A program made the translations under genes and the position numbers. From assembly GCA_032681305.1 (NCBI GenBank), contig CP136340.1, positions 1,096,854 through 1,160,853 of the forward strand: 64,000 nucleotides of DNA, in the 5' to 3' direction. The notes under the pieces were generated by a model. The model saw only the letters and a program-made list of their open reading frames with translations, ran no database searches and was not told the origin of the DNA. The DNA comes from HIMB114 sp008638005. GTDB lineage: Bacteria; Pseudomonadota; Alphaproteobacteria; Pelagibacterales; Pelagibacteraceae. Shown in pieces: positions 52,176-60,862 of this stretch; position 1 is the first letter of the stretch; each line of letters starts with the position of its first letter.

Positions 52176-53680
52176 AAAAGATTAGTTTTGAACAAATATC
52201 GAAAAAGTTTAAAAATTTAAGAAAAAATAAAAAAATAGTTTTATGCCATGGTGTTTTTGATTTAGTACACACTGGACATTTAGATCATTTTAAATCTGCA
52301 AAAAAGTATGGAGATATTTTAGTAGTGTCAGTAACTCCTGCTAAATTCGTTCAAAAGGGATTAAATAGACCAATTAACTCAGATAAAGAGAGAGTAAATT
52401 TTTTAACAGAGTTATCTGTTGTAGATTTTGTAGTTTTAAATAACTCAAAAAATGCAACTGATATTATTAAAGTTCTAAAGCCTGACTATTACGTTAAAGG
52501 TCTAGATTATTATAAGAAAACTGATCATACAGGCGAGATCAAAAATGAAATTAAAATATTAAAAAAAATAAGAGGTAAAATTAAATTTACAAAGGACAAT
52601 CTTAGAAGCTCTTCTCAAATTATAAATAAATTAAATTCTTACTTAAATATTAGACAACGTAATTTTATAAAACAAATCAAATCACAAGTTAATCAAAATT
52701 ATTTAATAAAAATATTAAAGAAAATTCAAAATTTAGAAACTACAATTTTAGGTGAAATAATAATTGATAAATATATTTTTCATAACCTTATAGGTAAGTC
52801 AGGTAAGGAAAGTCATTTAGTTCTTAAGTATGAAAATGAGGAAATGTTTCTTGGTGGAAGTGGCGCCATAGCTAATCATGCAGCAAATTTTTGTAATAAA
52901 GTTAAACTAATTTCATACCTTGGAAATAAAAAAAGTTACTATCATTTTATAAAAAAAAAATTGCATAGAAATATAAATTTAAAATACTTTTTAAAAAACG
53001 ATTCACCAACAATATTAAAGACTAGGTATTTAGACAAGATAAATAAAAATAAAATAGTCGGAATGTATGATCTTAATGATGCGGTGGATACAAACCTTGA
53101 TAAAAATTTAAATAAATATTTTAAAAATTATAAGAAAAAAAATGACTTATTAGTTATATCCGATTATGGACATGGTTTGTTAAATAAGAATGTAGTTAAT
53201 AAATTAAACAATAAGTTTAAATTTATAGCTCTTAATACACAATTAAATGCAACCAGTATAAATTATCATACAATGTCTAAATATAAAAAAGCAGATTTTT
53301 TGATGATAAATGAGAACGAACTTCGTCATGAATTAAGGGATAAGAATTCAAGTATTAAGTCAATGATATATAAATTAATTAAAAAAATAAATGCTAAATA
53401 TGTTGTTGTAACAAGCGGGAGTAATGGTGCTACCCTCTACATAAAAAGAAAAAATTTTTTCATACATTGTCCACCATATGCAAAAAACATTGTTGATAAA
53501 GTTGGTTCAGGCGATTCTATGTTTATAATAATGTCATTGCTACTCAGTAGCAATTGTAATCCATATTTAGCTATTTTTTTAGGCTCTTTAGCTGCTGCTC
53601 AAAACTTAGAAAATTTTAATAATAAATTTGCAACTGACAAAACAAAACTTTTTAAGTATGCAAATCACATGTTATTGTAA
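52172..53680 (+). CDS. fused nucleotidyltransferase - PfkB sugar kinase (HldE-like with reversed domain order)
   Basis: A 502-residue bifunctional protein. Residues about 1-150 are a cytidylyltransferase-type domain with HxGH (H33-H36, FDLVHTGHLDHF) and LRSSSQIINK. Residues about 170-502 form a ribokinase/PfkB domain with FLGGSGAIANHAANF and the DxxGSGD anion hole (GSGD 445-448). In HldE the kinase comes first. The pair should phosphorylate a sugar and activate it with a nucleotide, as for ADP-heptose or a related sugar/polyol. It overlaps the first epimerase gene, implying a shared pathway. Confidence 0.82.
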   Translation: MKKISFEQISKKFKNLRKNKKIVLCHGVFDLVHTGHLDHFKSAKKYGDILVVSVTPAKFVQKGLNRPINSDKERVNFLTELSVVDFVVLNNSKNATDIIKVLKPDYYVKGLDYYKKTDHTGEIKNEIKILKKIRGKIKFTKDNLRSSSQIINKLNSYLNIRQRNFIKQIKSQVNQNYLIKILKKIQNLETTILGEIIIDKYIFHNLIGKSGKESHLVLKYENEEMFLGGSGAIANHAANFCNKVKLISYLGNKKSYYHFIKKKLHRNINLKYFLKNDSPTILKTRYLDKINKNKIVGMYDLNDAVDTNLDKNLNKYFKNYKKKNDLLVISDYGHGLLNKNVVNKLNNKFKFIALNTQLNATSINYHTMSKYKKADFLMINENELRHELRDKNSSIKSMIYKLIKKINAKYVVVTSGSNGATLYIKRKNFFIHCPPYAKNIVDKVGSGDSMFIIMSLLLSSNCNPYLAIFLGSLAAAQNLENFNNKFATDKTKLFKYANHMLL

Positions 53681-53683
53681 TCT

Positions 53684-54661
53684 ATGAGAGTTTTAGTTAC
53701 AGGTGGCGCAGGTTATTTGGGATGTATTTTAGTTCCACAATTATTGAAAAATAACTTTAAAGTGAATGTTTTAGATCTATTTATTTATGGAGATAATGTA
53801 TTACAAAATCATCCAAATCTTAAAATTTTCAAAGGTGATATTAGGAATTCTAAAATTGTTGATGAATCTGTTAAAAATTGTGATATCGTAATCCATTTAG
53901 CTTGTATCTCTAATGATCCTAGCTTTGAGTTAAATCCAAAATTAGGAAAATCAATTAATTTAGATGCCTTTGAGCCATTAGTAAAAATATGTTTAAAAAA
54001 TAACGTAAAAAAATTTTTTTATGCCTCTTCTTCGTCAGTCTATGGAATAAAAAGTGAAAAAAATGTGGTTGAGAGCATGTCTTTGAAACCTTTGACAGAT
54101 TATTCTAAATATAAGGTTTTTTGCGAAAAAATTTTATTAAGATATTCTGCAGAAAATTTTATAACAACAAGTGTAAGGTCAGCTACTTTATGTGGATTTA
54201 GCCCAAGACAAAGACTAGATGTCATAATTAATATATTTGTTAATCAAGCTTTTAATGAAAGAAAAATAAAAGTATTTGGAGGCCCTCAACTGAGACCAAA
54301 TGTCCATATCAATGATGTTGCTAGATTTTATATGCACCTAATTGATTGTGACGAAAGAATAATAAATAAAAATGTATATAATGTTGGTTATGATAATTTT
54401 CCAATTTACCAGTTAGCTGAATTAGTAAAAGACGAAATGGGGTCAAATATTTCTATAGAAAAATTTAAATCAGATGATTTAAGATCATATCATATATCTT
54501 CTGAAAAAATGAAAAAAGATTTAAATTTTCATTTAAAGTATGATTTGAAAAAAGCAATCAAAGATTTAATTAATGCTTTTGAAAAAAAAATTTATACAGA
54601 TCCTCTTAACAATGAGATGTATTTTAATATTAAAAGAATGCAAAATATAAATTTATTATGA
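53684..54661 (+). CDS. NAD-dependent epimerase/dehydratase (SDR)
   Basis: A 325-residue extended SDR with GGAGYLG (residues 7-13), SSSSVYG and YSKYK (catalytic Tyr and Lys), and RSATLCGFSPRQRLDVI, NVHINDVA in the sugar-binding half. This pattern resembles nucleotide-sugar reductases/epimerases of the 6-deoxy sugar and heptose type. It overlaps the E1-alpha gene by 4 bases. The product is unknown. Confidence 0.82.
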   Translation: MRVLVTGGAGYLGCILVPQLLKNNFKVNVLDLFIYGDNVLQNHPNLKIFKGDIRNSKIVDESVKNCDIVIHLACISNDPSFELNPKLGKSINLDAFEPLVKICLKNNVKKFFYASSSSVYGIKSEKNVVESMSLKPLTDYSKYKVFCEKILLRYSAENFITTSVRSATLCGFSPRQRLDVIINIFVNQAFNERKIKVFGGPQLRPNVHINDVARFYMHLIDCDERIINKNVYNVGYDNFPIYQLAELVKDEMGSNISIEKFKSDDLRSYHISSEKMKKDLNFHLKYDLKKAIKDLINAFEKKIYTDPLNNEMYFNIKRMQNINLL

Positions 54662-55698
54662 TAAAGAAAAAAATTCTATTAGATATATATAAAACGTTTT
54701 CTTTAATAAGGACTTCTCAAAATGAATTGATTTCAACCTATCATCCAGAAAATAAAATGAGATGTCCAATTCACTTTTGTCAAGGACAAGAGGCTTTAGC
54801 ATCAGTGGCAAAAATTTTTTTTAGAAAAAATGATTACGTGCTATCCCACCACAGATCTCATGGATATTATCTCGCAAAAGGTTGCTCTTTAGACAGTATG
54901 GTAGCTGAATTTTATGGTAAAAAAACTGGCTCAAATATGGGTCTTGCTGGATCACAAGAAATCTCTATGCATGCTAAAAAATTTTATAGTGGGACTATAC
55001 TTTCTGGGATGTTTGCAATTTCTTTGGGCACAGCTTTTAAACAAAAAAATTCTAAAACACAAAATATAACTGTCACAATTATTGGTGACGGAGGGATGGA
55101 GGAAGGAATTGTTTATGAAACTTTAAATTTAGCATCTTTGAAATCTTTACCTATTTTATTCATTTGTGAAAATAATAATTTTTCTGTTCATACAAATATT
55201 AAAGAAAGAACCAATCTAAGAAACTTTAAAAATTTAGTAGAAACTTTTGGAATTAAATATAAAAAAATATCTGACTTCAAAATTGAAAAAATTTACACTA
55301 GCACCAAAGAGGCCTTTAATTTTGTTAGAAATAATCAAAAACCGTTATTTCTTGAATTTGATACTATGAGACATTGTGGACATGTTGGTCCCGAGAATGA
55401 TGATGCAGAATTTAATTATAGGGGAAAATATTTAAAAATATGGAAGAGAAAAGATGCTTTTGAATACATGAAAAAGAAATTAAAAAAACAAAATGATGTA
55501 CTTAATAAAATTGATCAAACTAATAAGAAGAATGTTTTGAAAAGTATTAATAAGGCTAGAAAATCAAAATTTTTAAATTATAAAAAAAGTATTGAATTTA
55601 ACTTTATAAAGTCTTTTTCAAGTAAAATAAAAAAATTTACAAAAAATAATAGTAATTTTCAAAGCAATCAGAATGAAACGAGGTTAAAACCATATTGA
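54658..55698 (+). CDS. TPP-dependent E1 component, alpha subunit-like (PDH/acetoin dehydrogenase type)
   Basis: A 346-residue protein with the E1-alpha fold. The TPP/Mg motif runs from GDGGMEEG to NNNF (GDG...NN), HCPIHFCQGQEA-type start, VLSHHRSHGYYLAKG and SQEISMHA. The usual phosphorylation-loop/E2-docking part (RxHxxxDD) is changed to MRHCGHVGPENDD. It should bind thiamin diphosphate with the beta subunit encoded next. No E2 or E3 gene is present in the window, so a stand-alone decarboxylase or two-carbon transfer to a sugar is likely. Its C-terminal 50 residues are Lys/Asn-rich. Confidence 0.8.
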   Translation: MIKKKILLDIYKTFSLIRTSQNELISTYHPENKMRCPIHFCQGQEALASVAKIFFRKNDYVLSHHRSHGYYLAKGCSLDSMVAEFYGKKTGSNMGLAGSQEISMHAKKFYSGTILSGMFAISLGTAFKQKNSKTQNITVTIIGDGGMEEGIVYETLNLASLKSLPILFICENNNFSVHTNIKERTNLRNFKNLVETFGIKYKKISDFKIEKIYTSTKEAFNFVRNNQKPLFLEFDTMRHCGHVGPENDDAEFNYRGKYLKIWKRKDAFEYMKKKLKKQNDVLNKIDQTNKKNVLKSINKARKSKFLNYKKSIEFNFIKSFSSKIKKFTKNNSNFQSNQNETRLKPY

Positions 55699-55699
55699 T

Positions 55700-56674
55700 A
55701 TGAGAAAAATTAGTTTTTCAGACGCTATAAAAGAAGGTATTTCGCAATCAATGGCAAAAGACAAAAATGTAGTTGTTTATGGTCTAGGTGTTGGAAATTC
55801 TAGTAATATTTATGGGACCACTGAAGGTTTAAAAAAAAAATATGGTAATAAAAGGGTGTTTGATACTCCGTCCGCAGAATCCTCTTTGACAGCAATGGCT
55901 ACTGGTATGTCATTAGCTGGTATGAGACCATTATTGATACATCAAAGATTTGATTTTATGATTTATTCAATGGATCAAATAGTAAACTGGATTTCTTTAT
56001 GGAGCTATAAATCTGCTGGTAAGAGTCAATTACCTCTAACTATTAGAACTATCGTGGGTAAAGGATGGGGACAAGGACCACAGCATAGCAAAAGTTTACA
56101 TTCATGGTTTTCAAACATTCCAGGAATTTCAGTTGTTTACCCTTCTTCACCATTTGAAGCTAAAGGATTAATTATGTCCTCAATTTTTTCAAACTTTCCT
56201 TCAATTTTTTTTGAAAGTAGATCGTTACATTCAATGAAAGAAAATGTTCCTGTTAAACCTTATTTTATAGATCCAACTAAAGCATTTGTTCGAAAAACTG
56301 GAAAAGATCTAACAATAGTTGCTTTCGGACCAAGTGTTTTTACTGCTTTGGAGGTTTCGAAAAATTTATTGAGTAATTATAAAATCAGTTCTGAAGTTAT
56401 CGATTTAAGATCAATAAATCCTATAGATGAAAAAACAATAATTGGTTCAGTAAAAAAAACAAAAAAAATTGTTGTAATAGAAAATGGTTGGCCCGACAGT
56501 GGAATAGCATCAGATATAATATCTAAAGTTACAGAAAAAATTAGTCTTAAAAAGAAGCCAATAAAAATTTGTTGGCCAAAAAGCTTTATCCCTACATCTT
56601 ATCCACTTGAAAAAAAATTTTATTTTACAGAGAAAGAAATTTTAAAACGTATCTTACATGACTTTAAAAAGTAA
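55700..56674 (+). CDS. TPP-dependent E1 component, beta subunit-like (transketolase type)
   Basis: A 324-residue E1-beta with KISFSDAIKEGISQSM, RVFDTPSAESSLTAMATGMSLAGMRP (the acidic residue that activates TPP is in DTPSAES), GKGWGQGPQHSKSLHSWF, and a C-terminal transketolase domain (LTIVAFGPSV...VIDLRSINPID). It pairs with the alpha subunit 1 base upstream. The spacing and overlaps place it in the sugar operon. It overlaps the following small gene by 17 bases. Confidence 0.83.
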   Translation: MRKISFSDAIKEGISQSMAKDKNVVVYGLGVGNSSNIYGTTEGLKKKYGNKRVFDTPSAESSLTAMATGMSLAGMRPLLIHQRFDFMIYSMDQIVNWISLWSYKSAGKSQLPLTIRTIVGKGWGQGPQHSKSLHSWFSNIPGISVVYPSSPFEAKGLIMSSIFSNFPSIFFESRSLHSMKENVPVKPYFIDPTKAFVRKTGKDLTIVAFGPSVFTALEVSKNLLSNYKISSEVIDLRSINPIDEKTIIGSVKKTKKIVVIENGWPDSGIASDIISKVTEKISLKKKPIKICWPKSFIPTSYPLEKKFYFTEKEILKRILHDFKK

Positions 56675-56960
56675 TATAGTTCTAAATTATTTTGACTTAA
56701 AATCTAAATTTGATGACATATTAATTTCAACTAGTAGAGGATTTGATACAAAATATGAATTTTTAGAGTCTTGGGTTCCTAACGAAAATTTAAATCAAAG
56801 TGTTAAAGACTTAATTAATGCAGCAATTGAATATGATGAAAAATTTTTGACTGTAAATTTTTCTCAAAGTGAATTTGATAAAATTGATCAAAATTATTTT
56901 TTAGAAGAGTTCAAAAATAAAATTATTTTTGAAAAAAATAAGTTAATTTTTCATGATTAA
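56658..56960 (+). CDS. hypothetical protein, 100 aa
   Basis: A 100-residue acidic protein without cysteines, signal peptide or membrane segment. It has a DTKYEFLESWVPNENLNQSVKDL segment followed by amphipathic helices. I do not recognise a family. The start overlaps E1-beta by 17 bases and the end overlaps the next gene by 8 bases, so it is probably translated by coupling, which supports its reality. It may be a partner of the enzymes on either side. Confidence 0.6.
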   Translation: MTLKSNIVLNYFDLKSKFDDILISTSRGFDTKYEFLESWVPNENLNQSVKDLINAAIEYDEKFLTVNFSQSEFDKIDQNYFLEEFKNKIIFEKNKLIFHD

Positions 56961-57600
56961 AAACAAGATTAACGATAAAAAATTTATCTTTGAATTTCAA
57001 TATAATGAAGAAAATAAAACTTTTCTTGAAGCTAATTTTTTAAATAAAGAATTGAGTGAGCTTGGTGAAAAAATTTTGAGTGAAATTTGTAAATCACTAC
57101 CATCTATGTCGATTGAAGAAATATATCAACATTTAATAATTAGGATAGAAAACATGATAAGAGATTATGAAAAGTATAATTATTCAGGAGTGGTATTCAC
57201 TGAAAATGTGAATGAAGAATTTAATTATTTGAAAAATTTTTTGAGAAATTTAATTAAGAATTTAGCAGATAGTAATTTTAACAAAAAAATTAATTATCAA
57301 CATATTAAACCAAATATAAATTGGATATATCTTAACGATCAAGAAAAAGTTAATAAAATTAATCAAATTTTAAGGAAATTTGAAAATAAAAATAAATTGT
57401 TAGAGTCATGCATAGAGTTGTTAAGAATTGAAAATAAAAATGAAATTTTTATTTCTTTGGAAAAGATAACTGATATCGCAACAAAACCTAAAATTTTGCT
57501 TAATTTAGAGGTTACTTTAAAAAAAAAAATTGATATATCATTAACTGTGTATCTAGATTCAATGACAGATAAAAACAAAGGCAGAAGGATTAAAATCTAA
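56953..57600 (+). CDS. hypothetical protein, 215 aa
   Basis: A 215-residue charged protein, rich in Lys, Asn, Glu and Ile, with a single Cys pair (C66 region and CIELL) and no membrane segment. Two parts are suggested: a helical N-terminal region (ILSEICKSLPSMSIEEIYQHLIIRIENMIRDYEKYNYSGVVF) and a C-terminal region ending in beta-like repeats (ILLNLEVTLKKKIDISLTVYLDS). No family was recognised. It lies directly before the radical SAM gene with no spare base and is probably functionally tied to it. Confidence 0.6.
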   Translation: MIKNKINDKKFIFEFQYNEENKTFLEANFLNKELSELGEKILSEICKSLPSMSIEEIYQHLIIRIENMIRDYEKYNYSGVVFTENVNEEFNYLKNFLRNLIKNLADSNFNKKINYQHIKPNINWIYLNDQEKVNKINQILRKFENKNKLLESCIELLRIENKNEIFISLEKITDIATKPKILLNLEVTLKKKIDISLTVYLDSMTDKNKGRRIKI

Positions 57601-58755
57601 ATGTATAATTTTGAAGAAATGGCTAAGCATTTAAATGAGGAGCTTTCTCAAGACTTAATTTTGGATGGTACTAAAATACAATGGTATTCAGATAGAGTAA
57701 AAAAATGGGAAAGAGGAGAAAAAATTGCTCCAATTACTATTGATATTGCTTTAACGAGAAGCTGTAATTATGCCTGTCATTTTTGTTATGCCATGACACA
57801 AGAGAACGACAGATCAGTGATTACAAAACAGAATATTTATGATTTTCTAGACGACGCTTCGGAAATTGGCGTTAAAGGAATAAGTTTGGTTTCAGACGGA
57901 GAAAGTACTGTAAGTCCAGTATTTGTTGAAACTATAGAGCATGGCGGTCAACGAGGTCTATCCATGGCTACTGCAACAAATGGATTTTTATTAAACAGAG
58001 AAAAATTGGAAAAAATTCTACCGCATCTTACTTACCTAAGGTTTAATATTTCAGCGGGAGAACCGAAAAGATACGCTGAAATTATGGGTTGCAAAGAAAA
58101 ATGGTTTAACAAGGTTGTTCAAAATATTTCACTTGCTGTAAAGATTAAAGATGAACTTAAATCAGATTGCACAATAGGAATGCAAATGGTTTTTATGCCA
58201 CAATACCATGATCAAATTTTACCTCTAGCAAAACTTGGAAAAGAACTTAAGCCTGATTATTTAATAATTAAACAATGTTCTGACGACGAGTATAAATCAC
58301 TAGGAGTTAATTATGATGAGTATAAAAAACATTACAAATTATTGAAACAAGCAGAAGAAATGTCAGATAAAGATTATGCTGTAAGAGTAAAATGGTCAAA
58401 AATAAAATCTGAGGGAATAAGAACTTATCAAAGATGTTACGGTCCGCCATTTCTTTTACAAATGTCTGGATCTGGTCTTATTGCCCCTTGCGGTCAGTTA
58501 TTTAATGAAAAATTTAAAAAATTTCACATCGGTAATATTACACAGCAAAGATTTAAAGATATATGGAACAGTTCCAGATATTGGGAGGTGATGTCTTATT
58601 TGTCCTCGTCATATTTTAATGCTCAAAAAATGTGTGGAAATTTGTGTTTACAACATAAGGTTAACGAATTTTTGGATGGTTATAGAAAAAATATGATAGA
58701 TCTAAAATTAAATACAAATAATATACAAAAACCGAAACATATAGATTTTGTTTAG
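57601..58755 (+). CDS. radical SAM protein with SPASM/twitch-type C-terminus
   Basis: A 384-residue radical SAM enzyme: CNYACHFC (C55, C59, C62) binds the SAM [4Fe-4S] cluster, SLVSDGEST and ATATNGFLL complete the barrel. After residue 275 four cysteines (RCYGPP, APCGQ, and MCGNLC) and HIGNITQQRFKDIWNSSRYW form a SPASM/twitch-like domain, enough for one auxiliary cluster. Such enzymes oxidise or rearrange peptides, sugars or aminoglycosides. In this operon a sugar or sugar-linked group is the likely substrate; a peptide cannot be excluded. It converges with the GT2 gene. Confidence 0.8.
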   Translation: MYNFEEMAKHLNEELSQDLILDGTKIQWYSDRVKKWERGEKIAPITIDIALTRSCNYACHFCYAMTQENDRSVITKQNIYDFLDDASEIGVKGISLVSDGESTVSPVFVETIEHGGQRGLSMATATNGFLLNREKLEKILPHLTYLRFNISAGEPKRYAEIMGCKEKWFNKVVQNISLAVKIKDELKSDCTIGMQMVFMPQYHDQILPLAKLGKELKPDYLIIKQCSDDEYKSLGVNYDEYKKHYKLLKQAEEMSDKDYAVRVKWSKIKSEGIRTYQRCYGPPFLLQMSGSGLIAPCGQLFNEKFKKFHIGNITQQRFKDIWNSSRYWEVMSYLSSSYFNAQKMCGNLCLQHKVNEFLDGYRKNMIDLKLNTNNIQKPKHIDFV

Positions 58756-59432
58756 ATTAAAAATCTTAATCTAATTATCTTATAAATTGTTAGAATTATA
58801 TTCTTAATTGTAAATGCAGAGCTTTTAAAATTTGCACTTTTTTTAATTTTGTATCCAACTATTTTATAGTTATTAGTAATTTTTAATGATCTCAATAGAA
58901 TTTCAGGTACGAAACTAAAACTGTTATTATTAACTGATTTAAGTGATTTTTTTAAAATTTCATTTTTATATAATACTAATCCATTAAAATATGGAATATT
59001 ATAAAAAAATACTGATCTGATATATAAAGCAAATGTATAAGATAAAATTCTTCTCCAAATAGGTCTTAGGTTTGGGTTTATTACATAAGGAATAATTAAA
59101 TCAAAATTATTATAATTTTTGAATAAAGGAAGTAATCCATTTACATCGTGTTCGTCATCGCTTGGTATCCATATCACATATTTATTTAATGCATTTTTCA
59201 TACCTTTTTTTAAAGAGTAACCTAAACCTTTATTACGATTATTTACTATCAATTTAAATTTTGTTTTAATATTTTTTTTTAAGATTTTAACAGAACTATC
59301 AGACGAACCATCATCTATAAATATCAACTCATATTTAATTTTTTTCTTTTTAACTAATTTCTTTATTGATCTATAAACTTTCAATAAATTTTTTTCTTCA
59401 TTATAAAAAGGTACAATAAATGATACGGACAT
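58752..59432 (-). CDS. GT2 family glycosyltransferase
   Basis: A 226-residue GT-A glycosyltransferase: VSFIVPFYNEEKNLLKVY at the N-terminus, FIDDGSSDSS (Asp 40-41) for the nucleotide, and WIPSDDEHD for the DxD-type metal site. It resembles the dolichyl/undecaprenyl-phosphate sugar synthases (DPM1/ArnC-like) but has no membrane helices at the C-terminus. It may add a sugar to undecaprenyl phosphate or directly to the growing glycan. It overlaps the end of the radical SAM gene by 4 bases. Confidence 0.82.
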   Translation of the reverse strand: MSVSFIVPFYNEEKNLLKVYRSIKKLVKKKKIKYELIFIDDGSSDSSVKILKKNIKTKFKLIVNNRNKGLGYSLKKGMKNALNKYVIWIPSDDEHDVNGLLPLFKNYNNFDLIIPYVINPNLRPIWRRILSYTFALYIRSVFFYNIPYFNGLVLYKNEILKKSLKSVNNNSFSFVPEILLRSLKITNNYKIVGYKIKKSANFKSSAFTIKNIILTIYKIIRLRFLI

Positions 59433-59442
59433 TTAATTTTGA

Positions 59443-60858
59443 TTAATTTTTCTTGGTAATATTATTAAGAATAATTCCTATCATCTGACTTATTTGTATA
59501 AAAAAATGTTCAAATGATTTTAATCTAAGTATTCTTCTTAAAAGCATTTTTGGTCTAAAATAAAATGTAAAATTTGCATATCTTCTTAATCGAATTAATT
59601 CATCTGGATTAATTAATCCTGATGAGAATTTAGTATGAAGAGTTTCATCTAAATCTTTTTCATTAATTTTTCCATCCTCAATAGCTTTCTTCCTAAATGA
59701 ACTCCCTGGAACTGCTGCTGCAATGTTAAATGATGCATAATCAATATTAATTTTTTTTGAGAAAGATATAGTATTTTTAATATCCTGAATATTTTCATGA
59801 GGTAAACCAATAATAAAATCTCCACATATGTTAATCTTTAACTCATTTGCATGATTGATTAATTTCGTTAAAGTTTTTTCGGATACATTTCTTTTGTACA
59901 TTGCAAGACTTTTTAAATCAGATGAATCTATTCCAATAATTATAGTATGACATTTTGCTTGTTTCATTAACTCTAACAACTCAGGATCATATAAACTTGG
60001 ATGGAAATAGCATGAAAAGGGAATGGTTAAATCATTTTTGATTAAATATTTAAGTAAATCTATTCTTTCAGACTTTGGAATACCAAACACTTTGTCAAAA
60101 AGTTGAATTTCTTTAAAACCAGCTTTTTTAATATATTTTAATTCTTCAATTATAGAGCTGTTAGTTCTACTAAAAGGATGCATATACCCACTTGGACAAT
60201 ATGAGCAAGAATAAGTACAACCCCACATAGTTGTAACAGTTGTAAAATTTTTTGTTGTTAAAAAAGGCCAAGAGTATTTTTTTTTAAACAATTCATGTCT
60301 TGGTATTCCACTTGATATAGATAATAACTTCTTAGAGCTATCTAAGAAAGGATGATGATCTGTATCAGTAATTACTGTTTCCGTAGAAACTTTTTCGTTA
60401 TTTAATTTTTTTTTTCTTAAATTTATAATCTCACTAAAGTTAAGTTGATAAGGTTTAAATATAATACAGTCAGCACCAAGAGAAAAAATATTTTCTCTAA
60501 AATTTTTTTCTAAAAAAATATCACCCAAAACACAAATTGTTTGTTGATTAAAAATGCTCCTTATTTCATTAAAAAATTCTAAATCTTGGTAATAACAAGA
60601 CGATCCTGTGCCAAAAAAAATAATATCTATTTCTTCTTTTTCCATAGAATAAATCTGATTCATGAATTCCTTTTTATTTAATTCATCAGCAGTACCATCA
60701 ATTAAAGTTGCTTTATCATCTTTATCTAAATAAGATGAAATAATCATAAAATCATTTGGCTGCCATAAGTAATCTCCTTTAGCCTCATGTGAACAATCAA
60801 TTAATCGCATGTATTTTTTTTTATTATGAGCAGGTGGATTAATGAATAAAAAATTCAT
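59443..60858 (-). CDS. B12-binding-type radical SAM protein (class B-like)
   Basis: About 471 residues. The N-terminal ~170 resemble a cobalamin-binding Rossmann domain (FLFINPPAHNKK, DIIFFGTGSS, SLGADCIIFKP), without a clear DxHxxG. The radical SAM domain has CTYSCSYC at about 214-221, then GFKEIQLFDKVFGI and GDFIIGLPHENIQD. Class B enzymes often methylate unreactive carbons or rearrange sugars. I start at the Met before NFLFINPP (a Met 7 codons upstream would overlap the methyltransferase gene). It lies between a GT2 and a methyltransferase gene. Confidence 0.78.
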   Translation of the reverse strand: MNFLFINPPAHNKKKYMRLIDCSHEAKGDYLWQPNDFMIISSYLDKDDKATLIDGTADELNKKEFMNQIYSMEKEEIDIIFFGTGSSCYYQDLEFFNEIRSIFNQQTICVLGDIFLEKNFRENIFSLGADCIIFKPYQLNFSEIINLRKKKLNNEKVSTETVITDTDHHPFLDSSKKLLSISSGIPRHELFKKKYSWPFLTTKNFTTVTTMWGCTYSCSYCPSGYMHPFSRTNSSIIEELKYIKKAGFKEIQLFDKVFGIPKSERIDLLKYLIKNDLTIPFSCYFHPSLYDPELLELMKQAKCHTIIIGIDSSDLKSLAMYKRNVSEKTLTKLINHANELKINICGDFIIGLPHENIQDIKNTISFSKKINIDYASFNIAAAVPGSSFRKKAIEDGKINEKDLDETLHTKFSSGLINPDELIRLRRYANFTFYFRPKMLLRRILRLKSFEHFFIQISQMIGIILNNITKKN

Positions 60859-60862
60859 TTTA

